Shown: one piece after another, positions 36,200 through 45,218 of the stretch | How the letters are laid out: each line of letters starts with the position of its first letter | Numbering within the stretch: the first letter of the stretch is position 1 | DNA from: Acidobacteriota bacterium | GTDB taxonomy: Bacteria; Acidobacteriota; Thermoanaerobaculia; UBA5066; Gp7-AA6 | Assembly: GCA_027307335.1 (NCBI GenBank) | Contig: DAHUXD010000018.1 | Location: forward strand, 1 to 64,000 | DNA length: 64,000 nucleotides | Direction: 5' to 3' | The notes under the pieces: generated by a model | Databases searched by the model: none | Told to the model about the DNA's origin: nothing | The model's input: only the letters and a program-made list of their open reading frames with translations | Program-made: the position numbers and the translations under genes

Positions 36200-36262
36200 T
36201 GGGGTCAGGTCTCTCAATGGTGATTCTAGAGACAAGATCGCTCTTTGAGAGACCTGACCCCA
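36200..36262. repeat. REP-type inverted repeat, 18-bp arms
   Basis: TGGGGTCAGGTCTCTCAA (36200-36217) and TTGAGAGACCTGACCCCA (36245-36262) are perfect inverted repeats around a 27-nt spacer. GGGGTCAGGTCT is the core of repeats associated with REP-associated tyrosine transposases in many GC-rich genomes (established pattern, from memory); no transposase is in this window. It sits between divergent genes, 38-45 bp from each start region. Confidence 0.85.
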
Positions 36263-36307
36263 CGGCGGAAAACACGCGCCTGTGCTAACATTTTTCGAAT
36301 TACACCG

Positions 36308-36805
36308 ATGAAATTCAATCGTGTCATTGCGCAGAGCTTCTCGACCGCCGAGGTGGCCCGTCTGACTGGCCTCTCGGCCAGGCAGCTCGACCATTGGGAC
36401 AGAGAAGGATTCCTGCGTCCCTCGCTCGAGAGGGCGAGCGGCTACGGCTCGACGCGCCGCTACTCGTTCGCCGACGTGGTCCGCCTGCGGGTCGCCGCTC
36501 GGCTGCGCGCCGAGGGCGTCGGGCTCGCGCGAATCCGGCGCTGCGCCGAGGTCCTCGCGCGGCTCGACCCGCAAGCCGACCTCGGGCAGGCGAGGCTGAT
36601 CGTCGCGGGAAGCTCGGTGCTCTGGGCGCGGAGCGATCGCGAGGTCATCGATCTCCTGCAGGACGGCCAGCTCGTCCTCGTCTGCTCCCTCGGCGACGCG
36701 GTCGCCGAGGCCGCCGGCGCCGTCGAGCGGCTGACGCGCGAGGCCGGCCGCTCCGATCTCCCGACAGGCCACCGCCACAAGAAGGGAAACTCGAGCCGCT
36801 CCTAG
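36308..36805 (+). CDS. MerR-family transcription regulator
   Basis: A 165-residue regulator with an N-terminal winged helix (FSTAEVARLTGLSARQLDHW, then RRYSFADVVRLRVAARLRAE) in MerR style, followed by a helical or mixed C-terminal part (LIVAGSSVLWARSDREVIDL) resembling the DUF433-like half of such proteins, and a basic tail. No cysteine metal site is visible. The ATG at 36308 is where homology starts; 36245 lies in the upstream repeat. First gene of the c-di-GMP cluster, 22 bp before the GGDEF gene, so it may control that operon. Confidence 0.82.
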   Translation: MKFNRVIAQSFSTAEVARLTGLSARQLDHWDREGFLRPSLERASGYGSTRRYSFADVVRLRVAARLRAEGVGLARIRRCAEVLARLDPQADLGQARLIVAGSSVLWARSDREVIDLLQDGQLVLVCSLGDAVAEAAGAVERLTREAGRSDLPTGHRHKKGNSSRS

Positions 36806-36827
36806 GCTTCGGCCGGCGAAGAGAGCG

Positions 36828-37928
36828 ATGCGGCAGGCGGAACAGACGGGAGCGGCGGTCGGCCGCCTGGCGCGCCTCGGACGACAGCGCGACTTCTCGC
36901 TCCCCCGCTTCCGCCGCTCGCTCGACGCGATCGCGCACAACGGCGATCGAGGCGAGGTCCTGCGGCAGCTTCTGACGGACTGGACGGGAATTCCGTTCGA
37001 CGCCGAGGAGGCGCTCGATCGCTGGGGCGAGATCGAGGCGCTCCTGCCGGGCCTGCGCGAGAAGCTCGGCGCGCCGCTTGGCCTCCAGACCGTCCTCCTC
37101 CACCACCTGCACAGCCGCACCGGCCTCCTGAAGGAGCCGCGGCTCGTCTCCGACGCCGACCTCGCCGTGCTGCGCGTCAACGCGATCACGGATCCGCTGA
37201 CGGGGCTGTACAACCGGCGCTTCCTCGTCGACCACCTCTCGCGCGAGATCTCGCGGGCGGAGCGATCGGAGACGCTCCTGTCGGTCGTGCTCATGGACCT
37301 GAAGGGCTTCAAGTCGATCAACGATCGTCTGGGCCACCCGGTCGGCGACAGCGTCCTCGTGCGGACGGCGCGCGTGATCCGCGAGTCGCTCCGCGCGGTC
37401 GACGCCGGCTGCCGCTGGGGCGGCGACGAGTTCGTCGTGGTTCTCCCGAACACCGACATGTTCTCCGCGCTCGCCGTGGCCGAGCGCGTCCGCGAGCGGA
37501 TCGCCTCGATGGCGCTGCCCTCGCGCGGCGGCCTCGTCCTCGACCTGCACTACGGCATCGCGTCCTACCCGCACGACGGCAAGAGCACGGACTTCCTGAT
37601 GAAGATCGCGGACCTGCGGCTCTACCAGTGCCGCTCCCAGTCCTCGTACGCGACGGCGGCGGCGCGGCTGCATCCGCGCTTCGCGCCGGAGGAGATGTCG
37701 GTGCGCGTCGAGGAGCGGGGGCGCGGCGGCAGCTGGATCGCGCCCGTGGTCGACGTCTCGTTCGGCGGCCTCGCGTTCCGCGCGCGCCGACGCGAGCGCT
37801 GGCCCCCGCGCTGGAAGGCCGAGATCATCCAGAAGCACGATCCCGAGCGGCACCCGATCCGGCTCCGTCCCATGCACTGGGCCCCGCTTCCGGGCGGCGC
37901 CGTCCGCGTCGGCTGCGCGTATGCGTAG
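36828..37928 (+). CDS. Diguanylate cyclase, GGDEF-PilZ fusion
   Basis: A 366-residue cytoplasmic enzyme predicted to make c-di-GMP from two GTP. After a helical N-terminal region (1-125) a GGDEF domain runs from ITDPLTGLYNRRFL to about 260, with an intact GGDEF at about 198-202 and the inhibitory I-site RAVD placed five residues before it. The C-terminal 85 residues look like PilZ: RLHPR supplies RxxxR and DVSFGG supplies DxSxxG, both c-di-GMP contacts. A cyclase joined to its own product receptor suggests feedback or direct output. Start ATG at 36828 after the MerR gene. Confidence 0.88.
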   Translation: MRQAEQTGAAVGRLARLGRQRDFSLPRFRRSLDAIAHNGDRGEVLRQLLTDWTGIPFDAEEALDRWGEIEALLPGLREKLGAPLGLQTVLLHHLHSRTGLLKEPRLVSDADLAVLRVNAITDPLTGLYNRRFLVDHLSREISRAERSETLLSVVLMDLKGFKSINDRLGHPVGDSVLVRTARVIRESLRAVDAGCRWGGDEFVVVLPNTDMFSALAVAERVRERIASMALPSRGGLVLDLHYGIASYPHDGKSTDFLMKIADLRLYQCRSQSSYATAAARLHPRFAPEEMSVRVEERGRGGSWIAPVVDVSFGGLAFRARRRERWPPRWKAEIIQKHDPERHPIRLRPMHWAPLPGGAVRVGCAYA

Positions 37929-37943
37929 CCGCGGAGGGCGCGG

Positions 37944-39212
37944 GTGACGGCCTCGCCCTTCACCGCTCACCGCGCCGCCGCCGCCGGTCTCTTCACCCTC
38001 TTCTCCCTGATCGCCATCGTCCTCGGGCTCGGGGACCCGCGCCTGCTCGCGCTCGCGCTCGGCGGCGCGCTCGGAAGCTTCCTGCTCCTGACCCGCCCGC
38101 CCGTCCGCGACGCGCTCGGCCCGTTCGCCGCGCCGCTCGCGGTCGTGGCGGACCTCGCCCTCCTCTTCTGCGCGATGTCGCTGACGGGCGGAGTCTTCTC
38201 GCCGTACGCGCTCCTCCTGCCGACGGGCGTCGCGCTGTCGTGGCATTGCGAAGGAAAGGCAGCGGCCCGCTTCTTCGCGGCCGCCTCGCTCCTCGGCTGC
38301 GCGGCGCTCGTGACGCTCGGCAGGATCCCGACCGTCGGAGCGGTGCAGCTGTTCCCGATCGTCGGAGTGGCGCTCGCCGCGCCGGCGCTGCTCGTCGCGC
38401 TCGAGATCGCGGCCGCCGCCTCCGCCTCCGGGACCGCGGCTTCGCCGGCGAGCGCCCCGACGGCGGACGCGCCCTCCATCGCCGCCCCGCCGCCCGTCGC
38501 CGCGCCGGCCCCTCGCGCCGTGCTCGAGCCGCCGGCCCGCGACCGCGAAGCCGAGATCCTCCATGACCTGCGGTCGCCGCTGTCGGTGATCCGCGTCTAC
38601 ACGGACCTGATTCAGGAGGCCGCGCGGCGCGGCGAGCTCCCGAACCCCGACTACCTCGGCAACCTCGCGCGCGAGATCGAGCTCGCCGAGCGCCTCGTCG
38701 GCGTGCCCGCGCCGCCCGCGGAGCCGCTCGAGCGGCTCGAGAAGCCTCAGAACGCGGACCTCGTCGAGATCCTCGGATCGCTCGCGACCGCGTATCGTCT
38801 CGCGCACGGCGGCCGCATCCGCATCGAGTTCATCGCCGAGCGGCCGCAGCTTCCGGTCACCTCGGATCCGGTCGCGCTCCAGCGCGCCTTCCGCAACGTG
38901 CTCGACAACGCCATCAAGTACACTCCGGACGGAGGCGAGGTCCGCATCCGGGCCGGCGCCGCGGGTCCGCAGGCCTTCGTCGTCGTGAAGGACACGGGCA
39001 TGGGCATGAGCCCCGAGGAGCGAGAGCGTGCGTTCGACTATGCCTTTCGCGGCGCGGGAGCGGTCGCGGCGGGCACGCGGGGCAAGGGACTCGGGCTCGC
39101 GGTCACCAAGGAGATCCTCGAATCGAACGGCGGCAAGATCTCGCTCTCGAGCGAAGCGGGCTACGGCTCCGAGGTGACGATCCTCCTGCCCTTCCAGAGG
39201 AACGGCCGGTGA
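37944..39212 (+). CDS. Membrane sensor histidine kinase
   Basis: A 422-residue kinase. Residues 10-160 hold about six hydrophobic helices with little periplasmic loop, so it senses through the membrane or a small ligand; an Ala/Pro linker follows. The HisKA H-box is EILHDLRSPLSVIRVY (His near 207), and the ATPase domain has N-box NVLDNAIKYTPDG, G1 DTGMGMSPEE and G2 GTRGKGLGLAV. GTG start, 15 bp after the GGDEF gene; the stop overlaps the receiver gene by 4 bp. Its likely partner is that receiver. Confidence 0.93.
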   Translation: MTASPFTAHRAAAAGLFTLFSLIAIVLGLGDPRLLALALGGALGSFLLLTRPPVRDALGPFAAPLAVVADLALLFCAMSLTGGVFSPYALLLPTGVALSWHCEGKAAARFFAAASLLGCAALVTLGRIPTVGAVQLFPIVGVALAAPALLVALEIAAAASASGTAASPASAPTADAPSIAAPPPVAAPAPRAVLEPPARDREAEILHDLRSPLSVIRVYTDLIQEAARRGELPNPDYLGNLAREIELAERLVGVPAPPAEPLERLEKPQNADLVEILGSLATAYRLAHGGRIRIEFIAERPQLPVTSDPVALQRAFRNVLDNAIKYTPDGGEVRIRAGAAGPQAFVVVKDTGMGMSPEERERAFDYAFRGAGAVAAGTRGKGLGLAVTKEILESNGGKISLSSEAGYGSEVTILLPFQRNGR

Positions 39213-39595
39213 AGCGCATCCTCGTCGTCGACGACGATCCGAACGTGTCCGGCGCGATTCGCGAGATTCTGCAGCCCGAGGGCTTCGAGCTCGAATGCCC
39301 TTCCGACCCGCGCTCGGCGCTGATGGACGCGCTCCGCCGGGTCCCCGAGCTCGTGATCCTCGACGTGAACATGCCCGCCATGACCGGCTGGGAGTTCTGC
39401 GCGATCCTGCGCCGCCAGTCGGCGACGCGCGAGGTGCCGGTGCTCTTCCTGACCGGACGCGCCGAGGTGAAGGACCGCATCACCGCGATGCAGCTCGGCG
39501 GCTCCGACTTTCTCGCGAAGCCCTTCGGCGCCGCCGACCTTCGACGCAAGGTCCGCTCGCTCGTTTCGGAATCGCATGCCGTGGAGGAAGGATGA
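39209..39595 (+). CDS. Single-domain response regulator (CheY-like)
   Basis: A 128-residue receiver without an output domain. All key residues are present: acidic pair in VVDDDP, phospho-acceptor Asp in LVILDVNMP, Thr in LFLTGR and Lys in LAKPFG. GTG start overlaps the kinase stop, and its own stop overlaps the EAL gene start (ATGA), so phosphorylation by the adjacent kinase and an effect on the neighbouring c-di-GMP enzymes are the simplest reading, as an inference. Confidence 0.93.
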   Translation: MKRILVVDDDPNVSGAIREILQPEGFELECPSDPRSALMDALRRVPELVILDVNMPAMTGWEFCAILRRQSATREVPVLFLTGRAEVKDRITAMQLGGSDFLAKPFGAADLRRKVRSLVSESHAVEEG

Positions 39596-40938
39596 AGGCC
39601 AGACGCGCGACCGAGATCGACATTCCCCGCGGCGTGGAGGAGCCGACCCCCGAGGGAAGCCTCGCGGGCGGGCTCGAGGAGCTGCGGCGGGACCGCATCG
39701 TCTTCGACGCGGTCACGCAACTCCCGATCCACCCCTTCGACGATCCCTCGAAGGCGGACGAGCGGATCGAGAACCTCGGCGTGATCTACCTGCAGGTCGG
39801 CAAGTTCTTCGGCTTCGAGGAGCTCTTCGGCTGGGAGCAGTACGACCGCGTCCTCGCCTCGGTCTCGGAGGTTCTCCAGGACGACGTGCGCGCGTCCCGC
39901 CTCGCGCCGCTCGTGCGCTCGATCCGATTCTCGGGCGCGGACGGCTTCTTCGTCCTGTACGACCTGCCGGTCAACGGCCGTGGGCGCGCCCCCGCGAGCC
40001 TCGAGGAGGAGGCCGCGCGGCTGCGCGGGAGCGTGACGCGTCGCCTCCGCCAGTCGCTCGAGGGCACGGCGGCCGACTTCGTGAACATCCTCTCGTCGAG
40101 CCTCGTCGCGTCCGACAATCCCCGCGTGCGCTCCTCGCGCCACGTCGTGCGGACGCTCCAGGAGGCGGTCAAGATCGTCTCGCAGCGCCAGACGACCGAG
40201 CGCGTCGAGCTCTTCGCGGCGCTGAAGAGCGTCATCGGCCTGAAGCAGCTCCGCCCCGCCTTCCAGCCGGTGCGGCACCTCCCCGACGGCGCGATCATGG
40301 GCTACGAGGCCCTGATCCGCGGCCCGCAGGGCTCGAGCCTCGAGCCGCCGACGGTGCTCTTCGCCGTCGCGCACGACAACGAGATGGACGTCGAGCTCGA
40401 GACGCTTTGCCTCGAGACGATCTTCGCGAACCTGCCCCGTCCCGTCGGCGAGCGGCGGCTGTTCGTCAACGCCTCGGCGATGCTGCTCCGTCATCCCGTC
40501 TTCCTCGACGCGCGCAACCTGGCCGCGATCAACCGCAGCCACGCCGACGTCGTCGTGGAGATCTCGGAGAAGGAGATGGTGCGGGACTACGACTCGTTCC
40601 AGGAGGTCCTCGCGCTCGTGCGGCGCGCGAACCTGAAGATCGCGATCGACGACGCCGGCTCGGGCTATTCCGGCCTCGAGTCGATCCTCCAGCTCAAGCC
40701 GGACTACATCAAGGTCGCCGACTCGCTCGTCCGCCACCTCCACACCGACCCGATCAAGCGCGAGATCATCGCGAGCCTCGCGTCGATCGGGAAGCGCAGC
40801 GGGGCGACGCTCGTGGCGGAGGGCATCGAGGTCGAGGCCGAGCGCAGGACGCTCGTCGAGCTCGGCATCGAGTTCGGCCAGGGCTATCTCCTGGGCCGCC
40901 CGTCGTTCCAGGTCAGCGCGCGGGCGTCGCGGAACTAG
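39592..40938 (+). CDS. EAL-domain c-di-GMP phosphodiesterase with degenerate GGDEF
   Basis: A 448-residue protein. The first 200 residues resemble a GGDEF fold that has lost its motif (IRFSGADGFFVLYD). The EAL domain (about 225-445) retains the catalytic set: EAL in GYEALIRG near 238, Asn in FVNAS, Glu in VEISEKE, the DD pair in AIDDAGSGYS, Lys in DYIKVADS, Glu in AEGIE and QGYLLGRP, so it should hydrolyse c-di-GMP. It is coupled to the receiver gene and opposes the cyclase encoded upstream. The stop codon touches the convergent RND gene. Confidence 0.9.
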   Translation: MKARRATEIDIPRGVEEPTPEGSLAGGLEELRRDRIVFDAVTQLPIHPFDDPSKADERIENLGVIYLQVGKFFGFEELFGWEQYDRVLASVSEVLQDDVRASRLAPLVRSIRFSGADGFFVLYDLPVNGRGRAPASLEEEAARLRGSVTRRLRQSLEGTAADFVNILSSSLVASDNPRVRSSRHVVRTLQEAVKIVSQRQTTERVELFAALKSVIGLKQLRPAFQPVRHLPDGAIMGYEALIRGPQGSSLEPPTVLFAVAHDNEMDVELETLCLETIFANLPRPVGERRLFVNASAMLLRHPVFLDARNLAAINRSHADVVVEISEKEMVRDYDSFQEVLALVRRANLKIAIDDAGSGYSGLESILQLKPDYIKVADSLVRHLHTDPIKREIIASLASIGKRSGATLVAEGIEVEAERRTLVELGIEFGQGYLLGRPSFQVSARASRN

Positions 40939-43900
40939 CTAGACGTCCGACATCCGCAGCGTCGCGGTGGCGGGCACCGGCTCCTCGGCCGACGCGGGAG
41001 CGGGACGGGGCGTCGGCTCGACTCTCTCGCCGCGGCCCCGCCGGCGCCGCAGGCGCTGCTGCAGGCGATCCATCACGATGTAGAAGACCGGCGTGACGTA
41101 GAGCGTCAGCGTCTGGGAGAAGAGGAGCCCGCCCACGACGGCGAGGCCGAGCGGCCTGCGCGATTCCGCCCCGGCGCCGGCGCCGAGGGCGATCGGGATC
41201 GTGCCCATCAGCGCGGCCATGGTCGTCATCATGATCGGCCGGAATCGGACGAGGCACGCCTCGTAGATCGCCTTCGTCGCGGTCATTCCCTCGCCGCGCT
41301 GCGCCTCGATCGCGAAGTCGACCATCATGATGCCGTTCTTCTTCACGAGGCCGACGAGCATGATGATGCCGACGAACGCGTAGATCGAGAGATCGAGGCG
41401 GAAGACGAGCAGCGTGACGAGCGCGCCGAATCCGGCGAAGGGCAGCGCGGTCAGGATCGTGATCGGATGGATGAAGCTCTCGTAGAGGATCCCGAGCACC
41501 ATGTAGATGACGAGGATCGCGACGATCAGGAGGAGCCCGAGTCCCTGCACCGAGCTCTGGAACGCCTGCGCGGTGCCCTGGAAGCTCGTCTGGATCGTCG
41601 CGGGCAGCGTCTGGCGCGCGATGCGGTCGACGGCCGCCACTGCCTCGCCGAGGGAGACGCCGGGCTTGAGGTTGAAGGAGATCGAGACCGCCGGGAGCTG
41701 CCCCTGGTGAACGACCGCCAGCGGTCCCGTGTTCTGCCGGATCGACGCGAGCGAAGAGAGCGGCACGAGCTGCCCGGAGGACGAGCGGACGTACAGCATC
41801 GAGATGGCGGCGGCGCTGCCCTGGAACTCGGGGGCGAGCTCCATGATGACCTGGTACTCGTTGTTCGGCGCATAGATCGTCGAGATCTGCCGCGTGCCGT
41901 AGGCGGTGTAGAGCGCGTCTTCGATCTGCTGGCTGGAGACGCCGAGCACCGAGGCGCGGTCGCGGTTGATGTCGATCGCCACCTGCGGATTCTGGTTCTG
42001 GAGATCGCTCGTCACGTCCTGGAGGCCGGGCACGGCTCGCATCTTCTGCTCGAGGACCGGCGCGAACTTGTAGAGCTCGGCGGTGTCGGAATCCTGCAGC
42101 GTGTACTGGTACTGGCTCTTGGTCAGCGACCCTCCGAGACGGATCGGCGGCGGCACCTGGAGGAACGCGCGGATGCCGGGGACCTTCGCGAGCTTCGGCC
42201 GGAGGTCCTGGATGATCTGGTCGGCGGAGCGCTTCCGCTGATCCCGCGGTTTCAGCTGCGCGAGCACGATGCCCGAGTTGCCGACGCTGATGTTGCCGCG
42301 GGGGCCGCAGCTCGAAAGCAGGTTCGCGACGTCGGGATCCGACCGCACGATCTCCGCGATCTGTTTCTGCTTCTCCTTCATGGCCGGGAAGCCGATGCCC
42401 TGCGCGCCCTCCGTGAATCCGAAGACGAGGCCCTGGTCCTCGGTCGGCAGGAACCCCTTCGGGATCGCGACGAAGAGCCAGCCGGTCGCGGCCAGCACGA
42501 CGGCCGAGCCCGCGAGCACCGTCCACGGGTGGCGGAGCGCGGGGCCGAGAGTGCGCGCGTAGAAACCGACCATCGTGTCGAAGCCCTTTTCGCTCCACTG
42601 GTACAGCTTCGAATGCTTCTTCTCTCCCTCGGGCTTGAGGAACCGGCTGCAGAGCATCGGCGTCAGCGACAGCGAGACGAAGCCGGACACCAGGATCGAC
42701 ACGCCGATCGTGACCGCGAACTCCCGGAACAGCCGTCCGATGACGCCGCCCATGAAGAGGATCGGGATGAAGACGGCCGCGAGCGAGATCGTCATCGAGA
42801 GGATCGTGAAGCCGATCTCCTTCGAGCCGGAGAACGCCGCCTGGAGGGGCGACTCGCCGCGTTCGATGTGCCGGTGAATGTTCTCGAGCATGACGATCGC
42901 ATCGTCCACGACGAAGCCGACCGACAGCGTCAGGGCCATCAGCGAGAGGTTGTCCAGGCTGTAGCCGAGCACGTACATGACCGCGAACGTGCCGACGATC
43001 GAGAACGGCAGCGCGAGACTGGGGATGACGGTCGCCGAGAGGTTCCGCAGGAAGAGGAAGATGACCATCACGACGAGGGCGAGCGTCAGGAGCAGCGTGA
43101 ACTTGACGTCGTTGACCGAGTCTCGGATCGAGACCGAGCGGTCGTAGAGGATGTGCAGCGTGGCGGACGCCGGGAGCTGCTTCTGGAACGTCGGCAGCAG
43201 GCGCCGGACGGCCTCGGCGACTTCGACCGTGTTCGTGCCGGGCTGCTTGAAAATCGCGAGCGAGATCGAGCGCTCGTCGTTGTACCAGGCCGCGGTCTTG
43301 TCGTTCTCGACGCCGTCCTTCGCGTCGCCGACGTCGGAGATGCGCACGGGGGAGCCGTTCCGGTAGGTCACGATGATCGGCCGGTACGAGGCGGCGTCGA
43401 GCAGTTGCCCGCTCGCCTGCACCGTGAAGGAGGTCTGGGCGCCATAGAGGATGCCGGTGGGCAGGTTCACGTTCGCGTTCTGGACCGCCGAGGCGACCTC
43501 GTCGATGCCGATGCCCCGGCTCGCGAGCTGACGCGGGTCGAGCTGCACGCGGACCGCGAACTTCTGCGGACCGTACACCTGGACCTGCGCGACGCCCGAC
43601 ACCGTCGAGATCCGCTGCGCCATCATCGTCTCGCCGTAGTCGTCGAGCTGCGAGAGCGGCAGCGTCGCGGAAGTCAGCGTCAGGTAGATGACGGGCTGGT
43701 CGGCCGGGTTCACCTTCTGGTACGACGGCGGCGCGGGCATGTTCGGCGGCAGCTGGCGAGCGGCGGCGGAGATCGCCGACTGCACGTCGAGCGCGGCGCC
43801 GTCGAGGTTGCGCGTCAAGTTGAACTGCAGCGTGATCTGCGTCGAGCCCTGCGTCGACGTCGAGTTCATGTTGTCGAGGCCCGCGATCGTCGAGAACTGG

Positions 43901-44106
43901 CGCTCGAGCGGCGTCGCGACCGAGGAGGCCATGGTCTCGGGGGACGCTCCCGGCAGCGAGGCCGCGACCTGGATCGTCGGAAAGTCGACGTTCGGCAGGT
44001 CGGAGACGGGCAGCAGCCGGTACGCCATCATGCCGAAGATGAGGATGCCCGCCATCACGAGCGTCGTCGTGACGGGCCGGCGGATGAAGAGGTCGGAGAG
44101 GTTCAC
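40939..44106 (-). CDS. RND efflux permease (AcrB family)
   Basis: A 1055-residue inner-membrane pump: LFIRRPVTTTLVMAGILIFG (TM1), SLPGASPETMASSVATPLER, proton-relay Asp pair in FVVDDAIVMLENI near 405, and C-terminal YESFIHPITILTALPFAG and LVKKNGIMMVDFA. The GTG start at 44106 overlaps the stop of the adaptor gene; the ORF-track start at 44403 is too far upstream. Last gene of tetR-tolC-acrA-acrB. It is a different lineage from the tandem RND pair at the window start. Its stop codon abuts that of the EAL gene with no gap. Confidence 0.95.
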   Translation of the reverse strand: MNLSDLFIRRPVTTTLVMAGILIFGMMAYRLLPVSDLPNVDFPTIQVAASLPGASPETMASSVATPLERQFSTIAGLDNMNSTSTQGSTQITLQFNLTRNLDGAALDVQSAISAAARQLPPNMPAPPSYQKVNPADQPVIYLTLTSATLPLSQLDDYGETMMAQRISTVSGVAQVQVYGPQKFAVRVQLDPRQLASRGIGIDEVASAVQNANVNLPTGILYGAQTSFTVQASGQLLDAASYRPIIVTYRNGSPVRISDVGDAKDGVENDKTAAWYNDERSISLAIFKQPGTNTVEVAEAVRRLLPTFQKQLPASATLHILYDRSVSIRDSVNDVKFTLLLTLALVVMVIFLFLRNLSATVIPSLALPFSIVGTFAVMYVLGYSLDNLSLMALTLSVGFVVDDAIVMLENIHRHIERGESPLQAAFSGSKEIGFTILSMTISLAAVFIPILFMGGVIGRLFREFAVTIGVSILVSGFVSLSLTPMLCSRFLKPEGEKKHSKLYQWSEKGFDTMVGFYARTLGPALRHPWTVLAGSAVVLAATGWLFVAIPKGFLPTEDQGLVFGFTEGAQGIGFPAMKEKQKQIAEIVRSDPDVANLLSSCGPRGNISVGNSGIVLAQLKPRDQRKRSADQIIQDLRPKLAKVPGIRAFLQVPPPIRLGGSLTKSQYQYTLQDSDTAELYKFAPVLEQKMRAVPGLQDVTSDLQNQNPQVAIDINRDRASVLGVSSQQIEDALYTAYGTRQISTIYAPNNEYQVIMELAPEFQGSAAAISMLYVRSSSGQLVPLSSLASIRQNTGPLAVVHQGQLPAVSISFNLKPGVSLGEAVAAVDRIARQTLPATIQTSFQGTAQAFQSSVQGLGLLLIVAILVIYMVLGILYESFIHPITILTALPFAGFGALVTLLVFRLDLSIYAFVGIIMLVGLVKKNGIMMVDFAIEAQRGEGMTATKAIYEACLVRFRPIMMTTMAALMGTIPIALGAGAGAESRRPLGLAVVGGLLFSQTLTLYVTPVFYIVMDRLQQRLRRRRGRGERVEPTPRPAPASAEEPVPATATLRMSDV

Positions 44107-45218
44107 GACCGTTTCTCCGCCGCGGCCGTCTCCGACGGGAGGATCTCGACCTTGGCGCCCGGGCGAAGCCGCAGCTGCCCATCCGTGACGACGCGCTCGC
44201 CGGCCGACAGACCCTGGTCGATCACCGAACCGTCCGAAAGCGTCCGGCCGACGGTGACCGGCCGCGGCTCGACCGTGTTGTCCGCCTTGAGCACGTAGGC
44301 GAAGAGGCCCTGCTGACCGTTCTGCACCGCTCCCTGCGGCGCGACGATCGCGTTCGGCAGCGTCGCGAGCGTGATCCGCGCGTTGACGAACTCGCCCGGC
44401 CACAGGATCCGGTCCTGATTGCGGAAGGTCGCCTTCACGGTGATCGTGCCCGTCGCGCGATCGACCGTGTTGTCGATGAAGGTCAGTTCGCCGCGTGCGA
44501 GGAGCTTGCCGGTCGACGGCTCCTCCGCCTCGACGGCGAGCGGGCCGTCCGCCTGCCGGCGGCGGATCTCGGCGAGCTCGCGCTCCGGGAGGGCGACCGA
44601 GACGTAGACGGGCTCGACCTGGTTGATCGTGACGAGCACCGCGTCGTTCGCCTTGACGACGTTGCCGGCCTGGACCATGACGACGCCGGTCCGGCCGTCG
44701 AGCGGGGAGCGGATCGCGCAGTACCCGACGTCGAGCCGCGTCTTCTCGACGGCCGCCTCGTCCGCGCGCACCGTCGCCGCGAAGGCCGCCGCGTTGGCGC
44801 GCACGGCGTCGTTCTGCTGCGCGGTCACGTAGTCCTTCTTGACCAGGTCGGCATAACGCCGGACGTCCGCCTGCGCGTTCTCGAGCTGAGCCCGGTCACG
44901 CGCGAGGGCGCCCTCCGCCTGCGCGAGCGCGGCCTCGTACGGCCTCGGGTCGATCTGGAAGAGCAGGTCGCCCTTGTGGACGTCCTGGCCCTCGCGGAAG
45001 TGGACCTGCAGGATCTCGCCGTTGACGAGCGCCCGCACCGCGACGGTGTTGTACGGGATCACGCTGCCGACGTTGCGCAGCTGCACCGGCACCGGCTTCT
45101 GCACGACGATGCCGACCTTGACGGGGACGAGCTCGGGCGGCGGCGTCTTGGCGGCGCGGGCGCAGCCCGAGGCGAGGGCGACGAGGACGGCGCCGGCGAA
45201 ACGAACGGCGTTCTTCAC
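44103..45218 (-). CDS. RND periplasmic adaptor (AcrA/MexA family), lipoprotein
   Basis: A 371-residue membrane-fusion protein with a lipobox (LVALASGCARA). The barrel-sandwich half VNGEILQVHFREGQDVHKGD, a coiled hairpin (ALARDRAQLENAQADVRRYA) and the returning half IRSPLDGRTGVVMVQAGNVV are all visible, then the beta-barrel and membrane-proximal domains. It bridges the AcrB-like pump and the TolC-like channel. The GTG at 45218 overlaps the stop of the tolC-like gene (GTGA) and the stop overlaps the pump start. Confidence 0.94.
   Translation of the reverse strand: MKNAVRFAGAVLVALASGCARAAKTPPPELVPVKVGIVVQKPVPVQLRNVGSVIPYNTVAVRALVNGEILQVHFREGQDVHKGDLLFQIDPRPYEAALAQAEGALARDRAQLENAQADVRRYADLVKKDYVTAQQNDAVRANAAAFAATVRADEAAVEKTRLDVGYCAIRSPLDGRTGVVMVQAGNVVKANDAVLVTINQVEPVYVSVALPERELAEIRRRQADGPLAVEAEEPSTGKLLARGELTFIDNTVDRATGTITVKATFRNQDRILWPGEFVNARITLATLPNAIVAPQGAVQNGQQGLFAYVLKADNTVEPRPVTVGRTLSDGSVIDQGLSAGERVVTDGQLRLRPGAKVEILPSETAAAEKRS

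Noticed and set aside
41467-44298. 943-residue plus-strand ORF
   Set aside because: Antisense shadow of the AcrB-like gene.
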